Assembly: GCA_002699585.1 (NCBI GenBank) | Contig: PABP01000038.1 | Span: 744,001 to 808,000 of the forward strand | Direction: 5' to 3' | DNA: 64,000 bases | Origin: Anaerolineaceae bacterium | GTDB taxonomy: Bacteria > Chloroflexota > Anaerolineae > Aggregatilineales > Phototrophicaceae | The notes under the pieces: generated by a model | Databases searched by the model: none | The model's input: only the letters and a program-made list of their open reading frames with translations | What the model was told of the DNA's origin: nothing | Shown here: in pieces, positions 43,763 through 53,187 of the stretch | How positions within the stretch are numbered: position 1 is the first letter of the stretch | Layout: every line of letters begins with the position of its first letter | Translations under genes and position numbers: made by a program

Positions 43763-45607
43763 GTGCGCCGACTATTTACCGTTTTCTGCTTGTTGATGCT
43801 GCTCCCCTTGACGTCACTCGCCCAGAACATCCCGCCTATAGAACCGGCAGCGATTGTCGGCGACCTGCTCATTGGCGGCAGTGACGCGCTATCGCCCCTG
43901 ACCCAGCGCATCATCACTGGCTTCCAGACTGAGGGTGCAGCCGGCAATATCGTCGTCGAAAATCTGGCGACGTCTGAGGCCATGCTGCGCTTTTGCAGCG
44001 GCGAACTCGATATTGTCCATGCGGACCGCCTGCCGACCGCCGATGAAAACGCGGCTTGTCGGGCCGCGGGTCGTGCGCCGGTCGTGATGCCGATTGCAGC
44101 AGATGCGGTCGCTATCGTGGTCAGCAACAGCAATCCCTTCCTGACCAACGCCTCACTCGACGAAATACAACAGATATTTGGTCCGGCTACGCTGTGGTCA
44201 GATATTCAGGCAAGTTGGCCCAGCGAACCCATCAATCGCCACCTGACTGATGCCGATTCCGACACGTTCAGTAATTTCGCCACTGTGATTTACAACGGCG
44301 AGGAACGCATCCCCCTAACCGCTATCGGCGCGCGCTTCTACGACAACTTGAACGAACTCTACGCCGCCCTACAGGTTGATCCCTTTGCGGTTGGCATTTT
44401 GCCCGCCTCATACGCCAATCGGAATATCGGCGCGGTACGCATTGTGTCGATCAACAACCTGCAGCCGACATCCGAAAATGTCCAGAGCAATATTTACCCG
44501 ATGTCACGCCAGTTCTACCTGATTTCCCATGCGGCCTTGATGCAAGAGCAAATCCAGGTTCGGGCTTTCCTGAATTACTATATTCTGAATGCACCGGAGC
44601 AAATCGCTGCATTGAGCTACTACCCGATTGACCTATCGACCGCCGAACAGGCGTGGCTCAATGCAACCGGAAATGGCACTGTTACCACACTGCCCACACC
44701 GGAACTCGTCGAAGAGCCGGACGACCAAACCGTCGAAGAGGCTATTGATGAGGTCACAGACGCCCCTACGGACGAATCCCTGTTTGAGGAAGCGCTCCAG
44801 CCGCAGTTGAACGCCCTTCAGATTTTGGCCGATGCCCGCGCCGACATGGAACTGTTCGCCGTCACGTTTTTCGGTGCTGAGCGGCCCGAAGGTTGGAATG
44901 GCAGCCTGAATACAGACGATCCGCAGTTGGCGCTGCTCGTCCGCCTTGATCTGGAAGTATTAGCCGCCAGCCAGCTTGGCTCCGATGTACGCCCCTTTGG
45001 TTGGTTCGGGGCGGTGCCCAGCAGTGAGTACGCCATAGCCCGGGATGTGCGTCATGATCTGGAACTGCTGGCCGACGCCATTTTCGGCAACAATGAACGC
45101 CCCAATGGCTGGGAAGGTCCGTCCGACCCGGTGATGCGCTGCGACCGCGCGACGCAAGCCCTGGTCGGGCTGCTGCGGGCAGGCGGTGCCTTCGCTGTGC
45201 CACAAGCGGACCCGACATCGGCTACTTACTGTACAGACCTGACCCAGGAAGCGACCGTCTTTACTGAGGTCAACCTGTTGAATCGCAGTGATTTCCGGCT
45301 ATCGATACCCGGTTCAGGCGGCGGCAGTACGTTCAGCGGCGATACCCTCATCGAAACCGATTTCGCGGTGGGTTTCTATGATCGCGGCGCATCGATTCGC
45401 GGCGGCGTCATCCCCAACGGAACGCCCGTGCGCGTCATCGCCCGCAGCTATGCCGAGTACTCCAACATGATGCTGGTAGAAGGCGACGGCTTCGCGCTGT
45501 ATTTGGAACATCAGAATACGAGCATCACACCTACCGAATTCTTTGCCTTGCGCGACGCCGCCCAACTGGGCACGGAAACGTACTGTAACGTCGCCTGGTG
45601 CGAATAA
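43763..45607 (+). CDS. Exported PstS-like substrate-binding protein with extended C-terminus
   Basis: 614 residues from GTG 43763, with AGGAG 8 bases upstream. Signal peptide about 1-21 (ending SLAQN). Residues about 30-300 follow the pattern of phosphate-type periplasmic binding proteins (GGSDALSPLTQRII, CSGELDIVHADR, and ADAVAIVVSNSNPFL before SLDEIQQIFG). The remaining 300 residues are acidic and contain two similar blocks, GAERPEGWNGS and GNNERPNGWEGP, then a beta-rich end resembling an SH3-like domain. No transporter genes adjoin, so it may be a sensor or surface protein rather than an uptake component. Confidence 0.65.
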   Translation: MRRLFTVFCLLMLLPLTSLAQNIPPIEPAAIVGDLLIGGSDALSPLTQRIITGFQTEGAAGNIVVENLATSEAMLRFCSGELDIVHADRLPTADENAACRAAGRAPVVMPIAADAVAIVVSNSNPFLTNASLDEIQQIFGPATLWSDIQASWPSEPINRHLTDADSDTFSNFATVIYNGEERIPLTAIGARFYDNLNELYAALQVDPFAVGILPASYANRNIGAVRIVSINNLQPTSENVQSNIYPMSRQFYLISHAALMQEQIQVRAFLNYYILNAPEQIAALSYYPIDLSTAEQAWLNATGNGTVTTLPTPELVEEPDDQTVEEAIDEVTDAPTDESLFEEALQPQLNALQILADARADMELFAVTFFGAERPEGWNGSLNTDDPQLALLVRLDLEVLAASQLGSDVRPFGWFGAVPSSEYAIARDVRHDLELLADAIFGNNERPNGWEGPSDPVMRCDRATQALVGLLRAGGAFAVPQADPTSATYCTDLTQEATVFTEVNLLNRSDFRLSIPGSGGGSTFSGDTLIETDFAVGFYDRGASIRGGVIPNGTPVRVIARSYAEYSNMMLVEGDGFALYLEHQNTSITPTEFFALRDAAQLGTETYCNVAWCE

Positions 45608-45642
45608 TCGTAGGCCGTCCACAGATGTTAACTTGATTCCTG

Positions 45643-45676
45643 AGCAGGTGCCCACATGGGCATCTGCTTTTTTGTT
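45643..45676 (+). terminator. Intrinsic terminator after the PstS-like gene
   Basis: GCAGGTGCCC and GGGCATCTGC pair around ACAT and run into TTTTTTG. Confidence 0.85.
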
Positions 45677-45714
45677 TTGTTGCTGTATTTTTGAAGCTGT
45701 ATGAGGAGGAGCAC

Positions 45715-46539
45715 ATGGATCTTTCTTGTCATAGTTGGGCCTTCAATGACCTGACATTGCCGGAAGCACTGGGGACGATTGCACGCATGGGCTTCCGTTA
45801 TGTGGACCTGGGCAGCGGGTCGCACTTTAATATCGTGCGCGCGGCCAGCCCAACAACACGCAAAGCAGTCTACGAGGAATTACAAGCCGACCTGCAAATG
45901 TTCAACCTCAAGCTGGCCGATGTCTACCTGATGCTGCCGCGTATATCTATTTCCGACGAGACCAAGCGGCGCACCGACATCGCCCTGTTTAAAGCCGTGC
46001 TACCGATGGTCAAGGCATTGGGCGCACCCGGCGTCACCGTCTCCGCTGGCGTCGTGCATCCCGAAGATGACGAAGAAGCCTATGATCGCACCACCTCGGC
46101 CTTGCAAGAGATGCTGGCCGCAGCACAAAAGCTCGATCTGCCGCTGAGCATCGAGCCTTCGCTCAACAGCATGGCCATCACCAGCGAACAAACCCTCAAG
46201 CTGCTTGCAGATGTCGAGGGATTGCAACTGACGCTCGATTGGGGGCATGTGTTGTATATCGGCGAGAAAAACCAAGTTATTCAGCAACTGCTAGCGCACA
46301 CCCGCCATATCCAGGTGCGGCAGGCAGCCAAAAACAAAATCCAGATGCCCTTTGACAAAGGCAAACTGGACATTGAAGAACTTTATTCGCTGCTGATCGA
46401 AGCCGATTATAAGGGGGCGCTGTCGGTGGAGTATATGCTGAGTGGTTGGCAGAAGTCGCACAAAGTCAGTATGATTGCCGAAATCGTGCAGATGCGCGAT
46501 GCCCTGCGTGATGCACGCGCATCCCTGAAACTTGTCTGA
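45715..46539 (+). CDS. Sugar phosphate isomerase/epimerase (xylose isomerase-like TIM barrel)
   Basis: 274 residues from ATG 45715, preceded by GAGGAGGA 4 bases away. The TIM-barrel pattern of the AP-endonuclease 2/IolE family is visible: start DLSCHSWAFNDLTLPEAL, GAPGVTVSAGV, LPLSIEPSLN (metal Glu), LTLDWGHVLY (metal Asp and His), TRHIQVRQA (metal His) and VEYM near the end. These residues bind a divalent metal and an aldose or inosose substrate. The methyltransferase-like gene starts 8 bases later, so the two are likely an operon. Substrate unknown. Confidence 0.8.
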   Translation: MDLSCHSWAFNDLTLPEALGTIARMGFRYVDLGSGSHFNIVRAASPTTRKAVYEELQADLQMFNLKLADVYLMLPRISISDETKRRTDIALFKAVLPMVKALGAPGVTVSAGVVHPEDDEEAYDRTTSALQEMLAAAQKLDLPLSIEPSLNSMAITSEQTLKLLADVEGLQLTLDWGHVLYIGEKNQVIQQLLAHTRHIQVRQAAKNKIQMPFDKGKLDIEELYSLLIEADYKGALSVEYMLSGWQKSHKVSMIAEIVQMRDALRDARASLKLV

Positions 46540-46547
46540 GTGATGTG

Positions 46548-47225
46548 ATGGCCTACTCCCTGGAAAACGTCGTGCCCTGGGGCCGTACCTTCGACGAATA
46601 CGCGACCTTTTTCGCCCTGAATGATGCCGACCTGAGCAAATCGATCCTGGGCTGTGGCGACGGGCCTGCCAGCTTCAACGTGGAAGCGACTGAACGCGGC
46701 GTGAAGGTCGTCTCCTGCGATCCGATTTACGCCTTCCCCGCTGACGCCATTCGCCGACGCATTGACGAAACCTACCCGGTCATCATGGCCCAAACGCGCG
46801 CCCATCAAGAGCAATTTCTCTGGAATCATTACAAAACGCCGGATAATCTGGCTAGCCTGCGCATGCAGGCCATGACGCGCTTCCTCGAGGATTATCAGAC
46901 AGAGCCATCACGCTATGTGGCCTCAGCCCTGCCCAACCTGCCGTTCCACGATGATGCCTTCGACCTGGCGTTATGCTCGCACTTCCTGTTTTTATATTCC
47001 GAGCAGCTTGACCGCGATTTTCATCAGCGCAGTGTGATCGAGATGCTGCGTGTTGCCAATGAAATCCGCATTTTCCCGCTGCTGGGCCTGACCGTACAGA
47101 CATCGGCCCACCTGGAACCCGTCATGGCTATGCTTGGCGCACAGGGCTATGACTGCCAGATCGAAACCGTCGCTTATGAGTTCCAGCGCGGCGGCAACAA
47201 GATGCTACGTATCCGCCGCAGTTAA
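46548..47225 (+). CDS. SAM-dependent methyltransferase-like protein
   Basis: 225 residues from ATG 46548 (GTG 46545 is immediately before it). The SAM-binding motif I reads SILGCGDGPASFN (about 31-43), the acidic residue after strand 2 is in VVSCDPIY, and motif IV is FDLALCSHFLFLY (about 140-152). The insertion between motifs is long and helical. Substrate is not evident. Located 8 bases after the sugar isomerase. Confidence 0.65.
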   Translation: MAYSLENVVPWGRTFDEYATFFALNDADLSKSILGCGDGPASFNVEATERGVKVVSCDPIYAFPADAIRRRIDETYPVIMAQTRAHQEQFLWNHYKTPDNLASLRMQAMTRFLEDYQTEPSRYVASALPNLPFHDDAFDLALCSHFLFLYSEQLDRDFHQRSVIEMLRVANEIRIFPLLGLTVQTSAHLEPVMAMLGAQGYDCQIETVAYEFQRGGNKMLRIRRS

Positions 47226-47228
47226 AGC

Positions 47229-47936
47229 CTATTCCGCCAGCAGATAACGGCTTTCTAGCTGCGTTTCGCTGACGTCGCCCTCGGCAGTCTTTTCGATCCA
47301 GTAAGCATGGGCATCCGGGCGCGATGTCACGATAGCGACCCGTTCCCCATCGACATAATGGGCAGCAGCGCCATCATCCAGAGCGATACCTGCGGGAACA
47401 TCCCCGGCCAGTGCCAGCCGATGATACGCCGGACGGCGTTCTTCTTCGCCATCATAATGTGGAGAGCAGGTCCCCGATAAGTAGCCCAGACAGGGCAAGG
47501 CATTAATCTGCCCCGGGATGGAGTCCGTCAGGCCGTATTCAAACCAGCAAATGGCCCCAGCGCTGATGCCAGCCAGGACAGTGCCATTCTGGCCAGCCGT
47601 CCGCAGAATCTTGTCCAGGCCCCATTCTCGCCAGACAGCCAGCATCGAGCGCGTGTTGCCACCCCCAACGTAAATGATGTCCTGGGCACACAAAAAATCT
47701 TCGATGTCAGCCGTGTGCGGCTTAAAGAGCGATAAGTGTGATGCTTTGCAATAAAGCTGGTTGAAGGCCGTGTAGAAGCTAACAATATAGTCGGGATGTT
47801 CGCTGCTGGCCTGCCCCAAAAAACAAACGCGCGGATTGGTTTTGTCGGTTTGCGCGATGATATAGCGATCCAGGGCGAGGTTCTCCGGCTCCATACTAAA
47901 GCCACCGCCACCCAGGGCGATGATTTGCATCGGCAT
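47229..47936 (-). CDS. Peptidase family S51 (peptidase E-like)
   Basis: 235 residues. The nucleophile elbow is GISAGAICWFEYG (Ser about 122); the oxyanion Gly run is YVGGGNTRSML, and SPHYDGEEER contains the probable catalytic His region. Peptidase E hydrolyses Asp-X dipeptides; cyanophycinase is the other branch of the family, longer and exported, which this cytosolic 235-residue protein is not. Convergent with the methyltransferase-like gene across 3 bases. Confidence 0.82.
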   Translation of the reverse strand: MPMQIIALGGGGFSMEPENLALDRYIIAQTDKTNPRVCFLGQASSEHPDYIVSFYTAFNQLYCKASHLSLFKPHTADIEDFLCAQDIIYVGGGNTRSMLAVWREWGLDKILRTAGQNGTVLAGISAGAICWFEYGLTDSIPGQINALPCLGYLSGTCSPHYDGEEERRPAYHRLALAGDVPAGIALDDGAAAHYVDGERVAIVTSRPDAHAYWIEKTAEGDVSETQLESRYLLAE

Positions 47937-48171
47937 GTGCTGCTCCTAAGTGTCTTTCAATAGAATGGCATTGCTCGTTTGGATAGTCTAAACGGCTGCA
48001 AGGTGTGTGTAAAGTCATGTGTGCCATACTGTAGTCCATTACAATTGCGATACACTTTGTTCGTTTTTTGAACATTCGTCTCGCATTACAAACTGCATAA
48101 CGCTATACTCTTCGTAGCGGATAATAAACGACCGTTTTCAAAGACGGGTTAGGAACACAGGGTTAGGGTGT

Positions 48172-48591
48172 ATGTCCTTTGACTACGAAGTCAAACGCCA
48201 TGAGTCTTTGCCTATTTTGATTGCCAAAATCGGGCGCACTTGGGGCGAACATAATATGGCGATGATGTTTGCAGAATGCCTGGATGCCTGCCGGGATGAT
48301 GAGCAACACGTCATCCGCATCACTGATTTTTCTGAAGCTGATATGTCGTTTTCAGATGTCATTATGCTGGTGCAGTTGCTATCGAAGCAGCAAGTGCCGG
48401 GGTCATTCTTCGACACGCGCTTCGACGATGTGCTGGTCGGCACGGATGCCTGGGTATACGTCGCCCGTGACCGTATCAGTAAATTCCTGGGGCAACATGT
48501 CGCCTTGTTCCAGACACAGGAAGCGGCCCTGCGCTATGCTATGCGCCAGTTAGCACACGGCCAACACACTGAAGGCCCCGCTGCCGTCTAA
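48172..48591 (+). CDS. Hypothetical protein, STAS/SpoIIAA-like
   Basis: 139 residues. The alternating pattern of short strands and helices (ILIAKIGRTWGEHNMAMMFAE, then HVIRITDFSEADMSFSDVIML) resembles SpoIIAA-like/STAS-type regulatory folds, but I cannot assign it firmly. No membrane segment or catalytic motif. Upstream (47937-48171) is AT-rich with TATACT at 48104-48109 but no well-spaced -35. Confidence 0.5.
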   Translation: MSFDYEVKRHESLPILIAKIGRTWGEHNMAMMFAECLDACRDDEQHVIRITDFSEADMSFSDVIMLVQLLSKQQVPGSFFDTRFDDVLVGTDAWVYVARDRISKFLGQHVALFQTQEAALRYAMRQLAHGQHTEGPAAV

Positions 48592-48711
48592 GCGACTGTT
48601 GGTCTGCACCGCGCTATCCCCGGCACTCCACATCTTCCAAAAAACCCCTACAATATACATCTATGTCGATACCGATATGTCGATACCAAATCCAGGTTGA
48701 GGAGCCGTCTG

Positions 48712-49089
48712 ATGCTGCGTTGTGGCATTGATATGATCGAACATGAGCGCGTCGAAGCGGGCATCGAGCGGCTGGGGGAGCGTTTCTTGAACCGCTTCTT
48801 CACTGCCGGGGAACGCGCTGATTGCGAGGATGCGCCCTATCGTCTGGCGGCACGGCTGGCAGGCAAAGAAGCTGTCGCCAAGGCACTGGGGACGGGCATC
48901 GGCGATGTGCGCTGGATTGATATTGAAATCCGCGTGGATAATCCGCGCAAGCGTCCAACGCTGCATCTGCATGACGCCGCCGCCAAACTGGCAGAAGAAA
49001 TGGGCTTAACGCAGTGGGATGTCAGTTTGTGCCATACAGAGAGCTATGCAAGTGCAATGGCTGTCGCTATGAGCGACAGCCAGGAGTAG
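48712..49089 (+). CDS. acpS: Holo-[acyl-carrier-protein] synthase
   Basis: 125 residues from ATG 48712; GAGGAG at 48699-48704 is 7 bases upstream, which decides it over TTG 48697. Family motifs: CGIDMIEHERV (metal Asp), RFFTAGER and RLAGKEAVAKALGTG (metal Glu and substrate Lys). Transfers the 4'-phosphopantetheine arm of CoA to acyl carrier protein, a step essential for fatty-acid synthesis. Length matches the bacterial AcpS family. Confidence 0.93.
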   Translation: MLRCGIDMIEHERVEAGIERLGERFLNRFFTAGERADCEDAPYRLAARLAGKEAVAKALGTGIGDVRWIDIEIRVDNPRKRPTLHLHDAAAKLAEEMGLTQWDVSLCHTESYASAMAVAMSDSQE

Positions 49090-49116
49090 TCTACAGCGTC
49101 CGCTACTGAATATCGC

Positions 49117-49869
49117 TTATTTATCGCCCTTAGTGCGGAACTGCGTGTGAGGCTCGCCAGGAGGGGCTTCGTTCCAATCAGAGCGGAAGAGAAGCGTTGC
49201 GCCACCGAACATCAGCGTATCGCCATCAGCCAACTGCCGCTGTTCATCACCTGAGAGAACAGCGCCATTGACGAAGGTGCCATTGCTGCTGCCGAGGTCT
49301 GTCAGGTACCAACGGTCGTTATTCAAGCGCAGCACGGCATGGGGCCGCGATACTGACCGATCCTGCAAGCGGATTTGCCATTTAGCATCGGACGTCGCGC
49401 GGCCAATGAACAGCTCTGTGCCGTTCAAGGCCATCGACTGCCCTTCCTGGGGGCCATTGGTAGCAATCAAACTGGCCTCACCTGTATTCTGTGCCGGGAG
49501 GATGACACGTCCGGTTTGCTCCGCAACCTGTAGGTCGGATTCATCAGCTGCCAAGAATTGAATCTGGGGCACATACAGACGAATTCTGTCACCAGCGAAC
49601 AACGGGAATGGCTCGTCGACGCGCTCATCGTTGACGAAGGTCCCATTGCTGCTGCTGAGATCCGCAATGAAGAAAACGCCATTACGATACGACACCACCG
49701 CATGTTGACGTGATACGTGTTGCTCTGCAATTTGGATGTCATTGTTGGATGAACGACCAATGGTCGCAGTCGCGCCTTCTCTTAAAACGAAGTCGCAGTA
49801 CGCTTTGGTTTGAGGATCTTGCCATCGCAGGCGTGCTAGTGCTTCAGCCATATACTCTGTCGCTATCAT
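49117..49869 (-). CDS. Tandem FHA-domain protein
   Basis: 250 residues from ATG 49869; ATG 49851 is a close alternative. Two complete FHA domains: about 25-110 (ATIGRSSNND, SRQHAVV, SSSNGTFVND) and about 145-235 (LFIGRATSD, SRPHAVL, LGSSNGTFVNG). No membrane segment or enzymatic domain. Two phosphothreonine-binding modules in one soluble protein suggest an adaptor bridging phosphorylated partners. Converges with acpS. Confidence 0.88.
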   Translation of the reverse strand: MIATEYMAEALARLRWQDPQTKAYCDFVLREGATATIGRSSNNDIQIAEQHVSRQHAVVSYRNGVFFIADLSSSNGTFVNDERVDEPFPLFAGDRIRLYVPQIQFLAADESDLQVAEQTGRVILPAQNTGEASLIATNGPQEGQSMALNGTELFIGRATSDAKWQIRLQDRSVSRPHAVLRLNNDRWYLTDLGSSNGTFVNGAVLSGDEQRQLADGDTLMFGGATLLFRSDWNEAPPGEPHTQFRTKGDK

Positions 49870-50066
49870 GATGTATCTATCCCATGTAGCGGCCCTAACC
49901 CAAGCCGCCACCGTCCCATTATAATTGTACTATAACGTTGACTATACCTAAACCCACCTTACACCGGGCTAAATCGCCCGATGTTTACGGATTTTGTACA
50001 GCTTTTTTCGCGTTTGGGTTGGAATTTGGGTTAGAAAAGAAACAGTCCGTTTATCGGTATCTGCGC

Positions 50067-50972
50067 TCAATCGGAGAAACGATCACGGAATTCAGTGTCG
50101 CCCATGTCGGCGTGCCATTCGTCGGGGTAGGCATCCGACATGCGTGTGACCAGCCGTCCGGCCAGGTCACGGGCGATGCGCTCCAACAGATTGGGCTGCA
50201 CCCAGGTAGCGGCATCCACCTGGACAGCCACCGCCCCCACTTCCAGATAATCGCGCGCGTCGTCAATGCTGTGGATGCCCCCCGCGCCAATGATAGGGAC
50301 ATCCGGCAGGCGTTCATGTAAGACCTGCACCATATGCAGCGCAATCGGCTTGATGAGTGGGCCATAGATGCGGCCCTGCACCAGTTGGCCCGAACTTTTG
50401 TCGCGGGCTGTGCCGCGCGGCGGTGCAGCAATCACCAAAGCCCCGGCCCCGGCTTCCGCTACGGATTGGGCGATTTCAAAGGCATCACCCAACGGCAACC
50501 GCACAATGACTGGTTTTTCCAGGGCACCGCGTACCGCCGCTGTCGTGAATTTCTGAGCATCTTCCCAGGAAATATCATCGGGCAAGCCCAGTTCGATGGC
50601 CGCGACACTCTCGACATGATCGAGCGTTGCAGCGGATTTGCGCACATCGTCCACGTTGGTCGCCACCAGATGCACGATCACCGGGCAGGGTAACGATGCC
50701 CATACTTGGCCAAATTCACGAATGACTTTTTTGAGTCCAACATTGGGCAAGCCAGTATGCATCAATACGCCAGCATCAAGCGCGACCACGCGCTGGCCAG
50801 CCGCCGGCGACCAGGGCTGATAGGTCACCGGGTTGGTGACAATCGCGCCCAGGGTGTCATAATCCAGCAGGCTGCGATAGACATTGCCAAAGCCGAAGGT
50901 CCCGGCAGCGGGCATCACAGGTGAGGACACATAGAGCGCGTTTTTTCCGGGACGAGTGATACAAATCGACAT
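50067..50972 (-). CDS. Dihydroorotate dehydrogenase-like flavoprotein lacking the catalytic Cys motif
   Basis: 301 residues. The FMN-barrel pattern of PyrD class 1 is clear at both ends: SSPVMPAAGTFGFG (about 16-29) and YGPLIKPIALHMVQVL, then PIIGAGGIHSIDDARDYL. However, the NxSCPN segment with the catalytic Cys is replaced by AIELGLPDDIS, so orotate chemistry is doubtful. Last gene of a probable three-gene unit: PyrK-like protein, glycosyltransferase, this gene. A variant of PyrD or another flavin oxidoreductase are both possible. Confidence 0.7.
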   Translation of the reverse strand: MSICITRPGKNALYVSSPVMPAAGTFGFGNVYRSLLDYDTLGAIVTNPVTYQPWSPAAGQRVVALDAGVLMHTGLPNVGLKKVIREFGQVWASLPCPVIVHLVATNVDDVRKSAATLDHVESVAAIELGLPDDISWEDAQKFTTAAVRGALEKPVIVRLPLGDAFEIAQSVAEAGAGALVIAAPPRGTARDKSSGQLVQGRIYGPLIKPIALHMVQVLHERLPDVPIIGAGGIHSIDDARDYLEVGAVAVQVDAATWVQPNLLERIARDLAGRLVTRMSDAYPDEWHADMGDTEFRDRFSD

Positions 50973-51017
50973 CTGGCTGGCCTGCTATTCGCGGACGGGT
51001 ATGGGCACGATTATGGC

Positions 51018-53111
51018 TCAGTCGCGCCATTCGTACAATGTGTAAGCCACGCCATCGGTCCAGACCGCATCAACAGCACTAAAGAACACCTGCGGGAACA
51101 GCTCATTTTGCTCACGGGCAAACGCGTGCAGGTCGAGCCACATGCTGTAGCCACCAGAGCCATCGGCCACATCGAACAGCAAGATATAGTCGATGCCTTC
51201 ATCTTGCCACTGCTGCAAGAGTTCATCTGGTGAGGTCCCCAGACGGATGGGCCGCGCCCAGTTATCGAACAGCGCATCCGGTATGCAGGTGATATGGTCC
51301 GGGCAATAGTAGGATCTATCTTCCCACATCATCAAGACCTGACTGTCATTCGGCAGCGTATCAAGCTGCATCATGGCGTTATAGAGCAGGCCAAAATTCC
51401 CCAGCAGATAGTCATCTTCGGAAATCAGTCCGACATGGTATGGCAAGGCACGCGTCTTGGCCAGGTAATGCACATGATCGAAGCCGCCCAGTACCAGCGC
51501 CATCACAATCGCTGCCTGCACAAAAAAGCGCACATTGAGGTTGTCTGTGGGGAGCTGCTCAATTTCATGGAATACGAGGCCACCCAAAATAGCAATCACA
51601 GGCAGGCCAACCAGCATCAAGCGAATTTGGCCACCGATGCCGGATGTCGCAGCCACCACCACCCAGAAAGCCCATAGTACCAAAGCCATCGGCAGCAAGA
51701 TGCGCGCCTGTCGCCGTACCAGGTCTGATAGACGACCCCAGAGCAGTAGCAAACCAAAGGGCAGCACAAACAAAAACGGCCCCATCGTAAAACCATATGG
51801 CAGGCGTTGTTCCACACCAAAGAGTGTCGCTGCAATCGGCAAAATAATGAGCTGGACCAAACCACCAATGCCCTCACTCAGCAAACCCCCACCGGACACA
51901 TTGAAATTCGCTGACTGCACCGCGTCCCATTCCAGGCCACCGAACACATAAGGAAATACCGGATTCTGATAGAGCAGCAGGCCCTTCACCATCCAGGTCA
52001 GGAATGCGACCCAGGCGGCAATGCCAAACGTGACGATATTGCGTGGGCTGCGGCGCATGTCATACAGGAAGATCAACAGCACCATGCCTATCACCAGCGG
52101 AGCCGCCGTGTACTTGACGCCAACCGCCAAGCCAGCAATCACACCACTCAGGATGAGCCACTTGCTATTGGACTTGTCTTCTACCCATTGCGTAATGGCG
52201 ATCACGGCGACCGCGCCATAGGCCATCAGGGCGATATCCACATACGCGACTGACAGGTGCTTCCAGATACCGAAGCTCATGACCATCAGCAGGATGATCG
52301 TCAGCGCGGCGGAACGGCTCACCTGACGGTAGAGATAGCCACCGATAGCCAAAAAGGCGAACAAACCCATTGTGTAGTGCAAAACGGCTGCGGCTGTGCC
52401 ACTGCCCGTGACCATCATCAGCAGGCCATAGAGCATTTCCGTGTTCTGAGGAAAGCCAAAAAAGTGAATATCCGTGTGGGCGCCGATGATGCCCGTATTG
52501 ATATAGCGCTGCGGAATCACCAGATGGTAGTAAATAGCATCCCAGCCCGTCGCTGGGGCCAATGCAATGATCAATGCCATCACCAACAGGACGGCAATCA
52601 CAATGGCGGCGAAGCGTTCCCATACGGAAAGCTGCTGCCCGGTGCCACGCAGCAGCAGGCGAACATCAGCCACATAGCGCCTGATGCCTGCACGACACAA
52701 TACGCCAATCACCAGCACAACGGCCCATATCACGATATTGAACAAGCCCAGCAACCCCAGGATCACCGTCAGCAGGCTGACGCTCCCCAAACCCACCAGA
52801 CTGGTCAGGGCCAGCCGTTCGGCAGCGGTCAGGCTCGTCAGATCCAAGCGAGACAGGGCCATCTGGCCGATGCCGCCGCCGATGAGCGCCAGAATTGCCA
52901 CAAGGCCGATGTTCATGCCAGCATTGACCGTCGATAGCAAACCGGCCATCAGCACACTGCGGGCAGGCTCGACATTATGACCCCAAAAATACAGCGCAAA
53001 AATCAGCATCAGGCCCATGATGAGGACCAGCTTGCTGCGCATCAGGCGTGTGGCTTCCTGGGACGTTTTCTTAGATACGGGTTGGGGTTCGGGCACGGTC
53101 AACCTCGGCAT
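51018..53111 (-). CDS. GT-C fold membrane glycosyltransferase
   Basis: 697 residues with about twelve hydrophobic helices after a 25-residue cytosolic start. The first large outside loop has TGWDAIYYHLVIPQRYI (about 185-201), an acidic-aromatic motif typical of dolichyl-phosphate-mannose-type (family 39/87-like) transferases. A C-terminal soluble tail of about 130 residues (about 565-697) follows the last helix. Uses a lipid-linked sugar, acceptor unknown. It is flanked on the same strand by PyrK-like and PyrD-like genes, an unexpected context. Confidence 0.75.
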   Translation of the reverse strand: MPRLTVPEPQPVSKKTSQEATRLMRSKLVLIMGLMLIFALYFWGHNVEPARSVLMAGLLSTVNAGMNIGLVAILALIGGGIGQMALSRLDLTSLTAAERLALTSLVGLGSVSLLTVILGLLGLFNIVIWAVVLVIGVLCRAGIRRYVADVRLLLRGTGQQLSVWERFAAIVIAVLLVMALIIALAPATGWDAIYYHLVIPQRYINTGIIGAHTDIHFFGFPQNTEMLYGLLMMVTGSGTAAAVLHYTMGLFAFLAIGGYLYRQVSRSAALTIILLMVMSFGIWKHLSVAYVDIALMAYGAVAVIAITQWVEDKSNSKWLILSGVIAGLAVGVKYTAAPLVIGMVLLIFLYDMRRSPRNIVTFGIAAWVAFLTWMVKGLLLYQNPVFPYVFGGLEWDAVQSANFNVSGGGLLSEGIGGLVQLIILPIAATLFGVEQRLPYGFTMGPFLFVLPFGLLLLWGRLSDLVRRQARILLPMALVLWAFWVVVAATSGIGGQIRLMLVGLPVIAILGGLVFHEIEQLPTDNLNVRFFVQAAIVMALVLGGFDHVHYLAKTRALPYHVGLISEDDYLLGNFGLLYNAMMQLDTLPNDSQVLMMWEDRSYYCPDHITCIPDALFDNWARPIRLGTSPDELLQQWQDEGIDYILLFDVADGSGGYSMWLDLHAFAREQNELFPQVFFSAVDAVWTDGVAYTLYEWRD

Positions 53112-53187
53112 GATATGGGTGCGATAGTCCCATTATATGGAGCCAAAGGCTGTAGCAGGCGTAAGACTGTCCAGTGGATCGCTTGCG

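Noticed and set aside
48056-48079. GTTC/GAAC pair as a second LexA box
   Set aside because: The half sites are in the reverse order (GTTC before GAAC) and separated by a T run, so they do not form CGAAC-N4-GTTCG.
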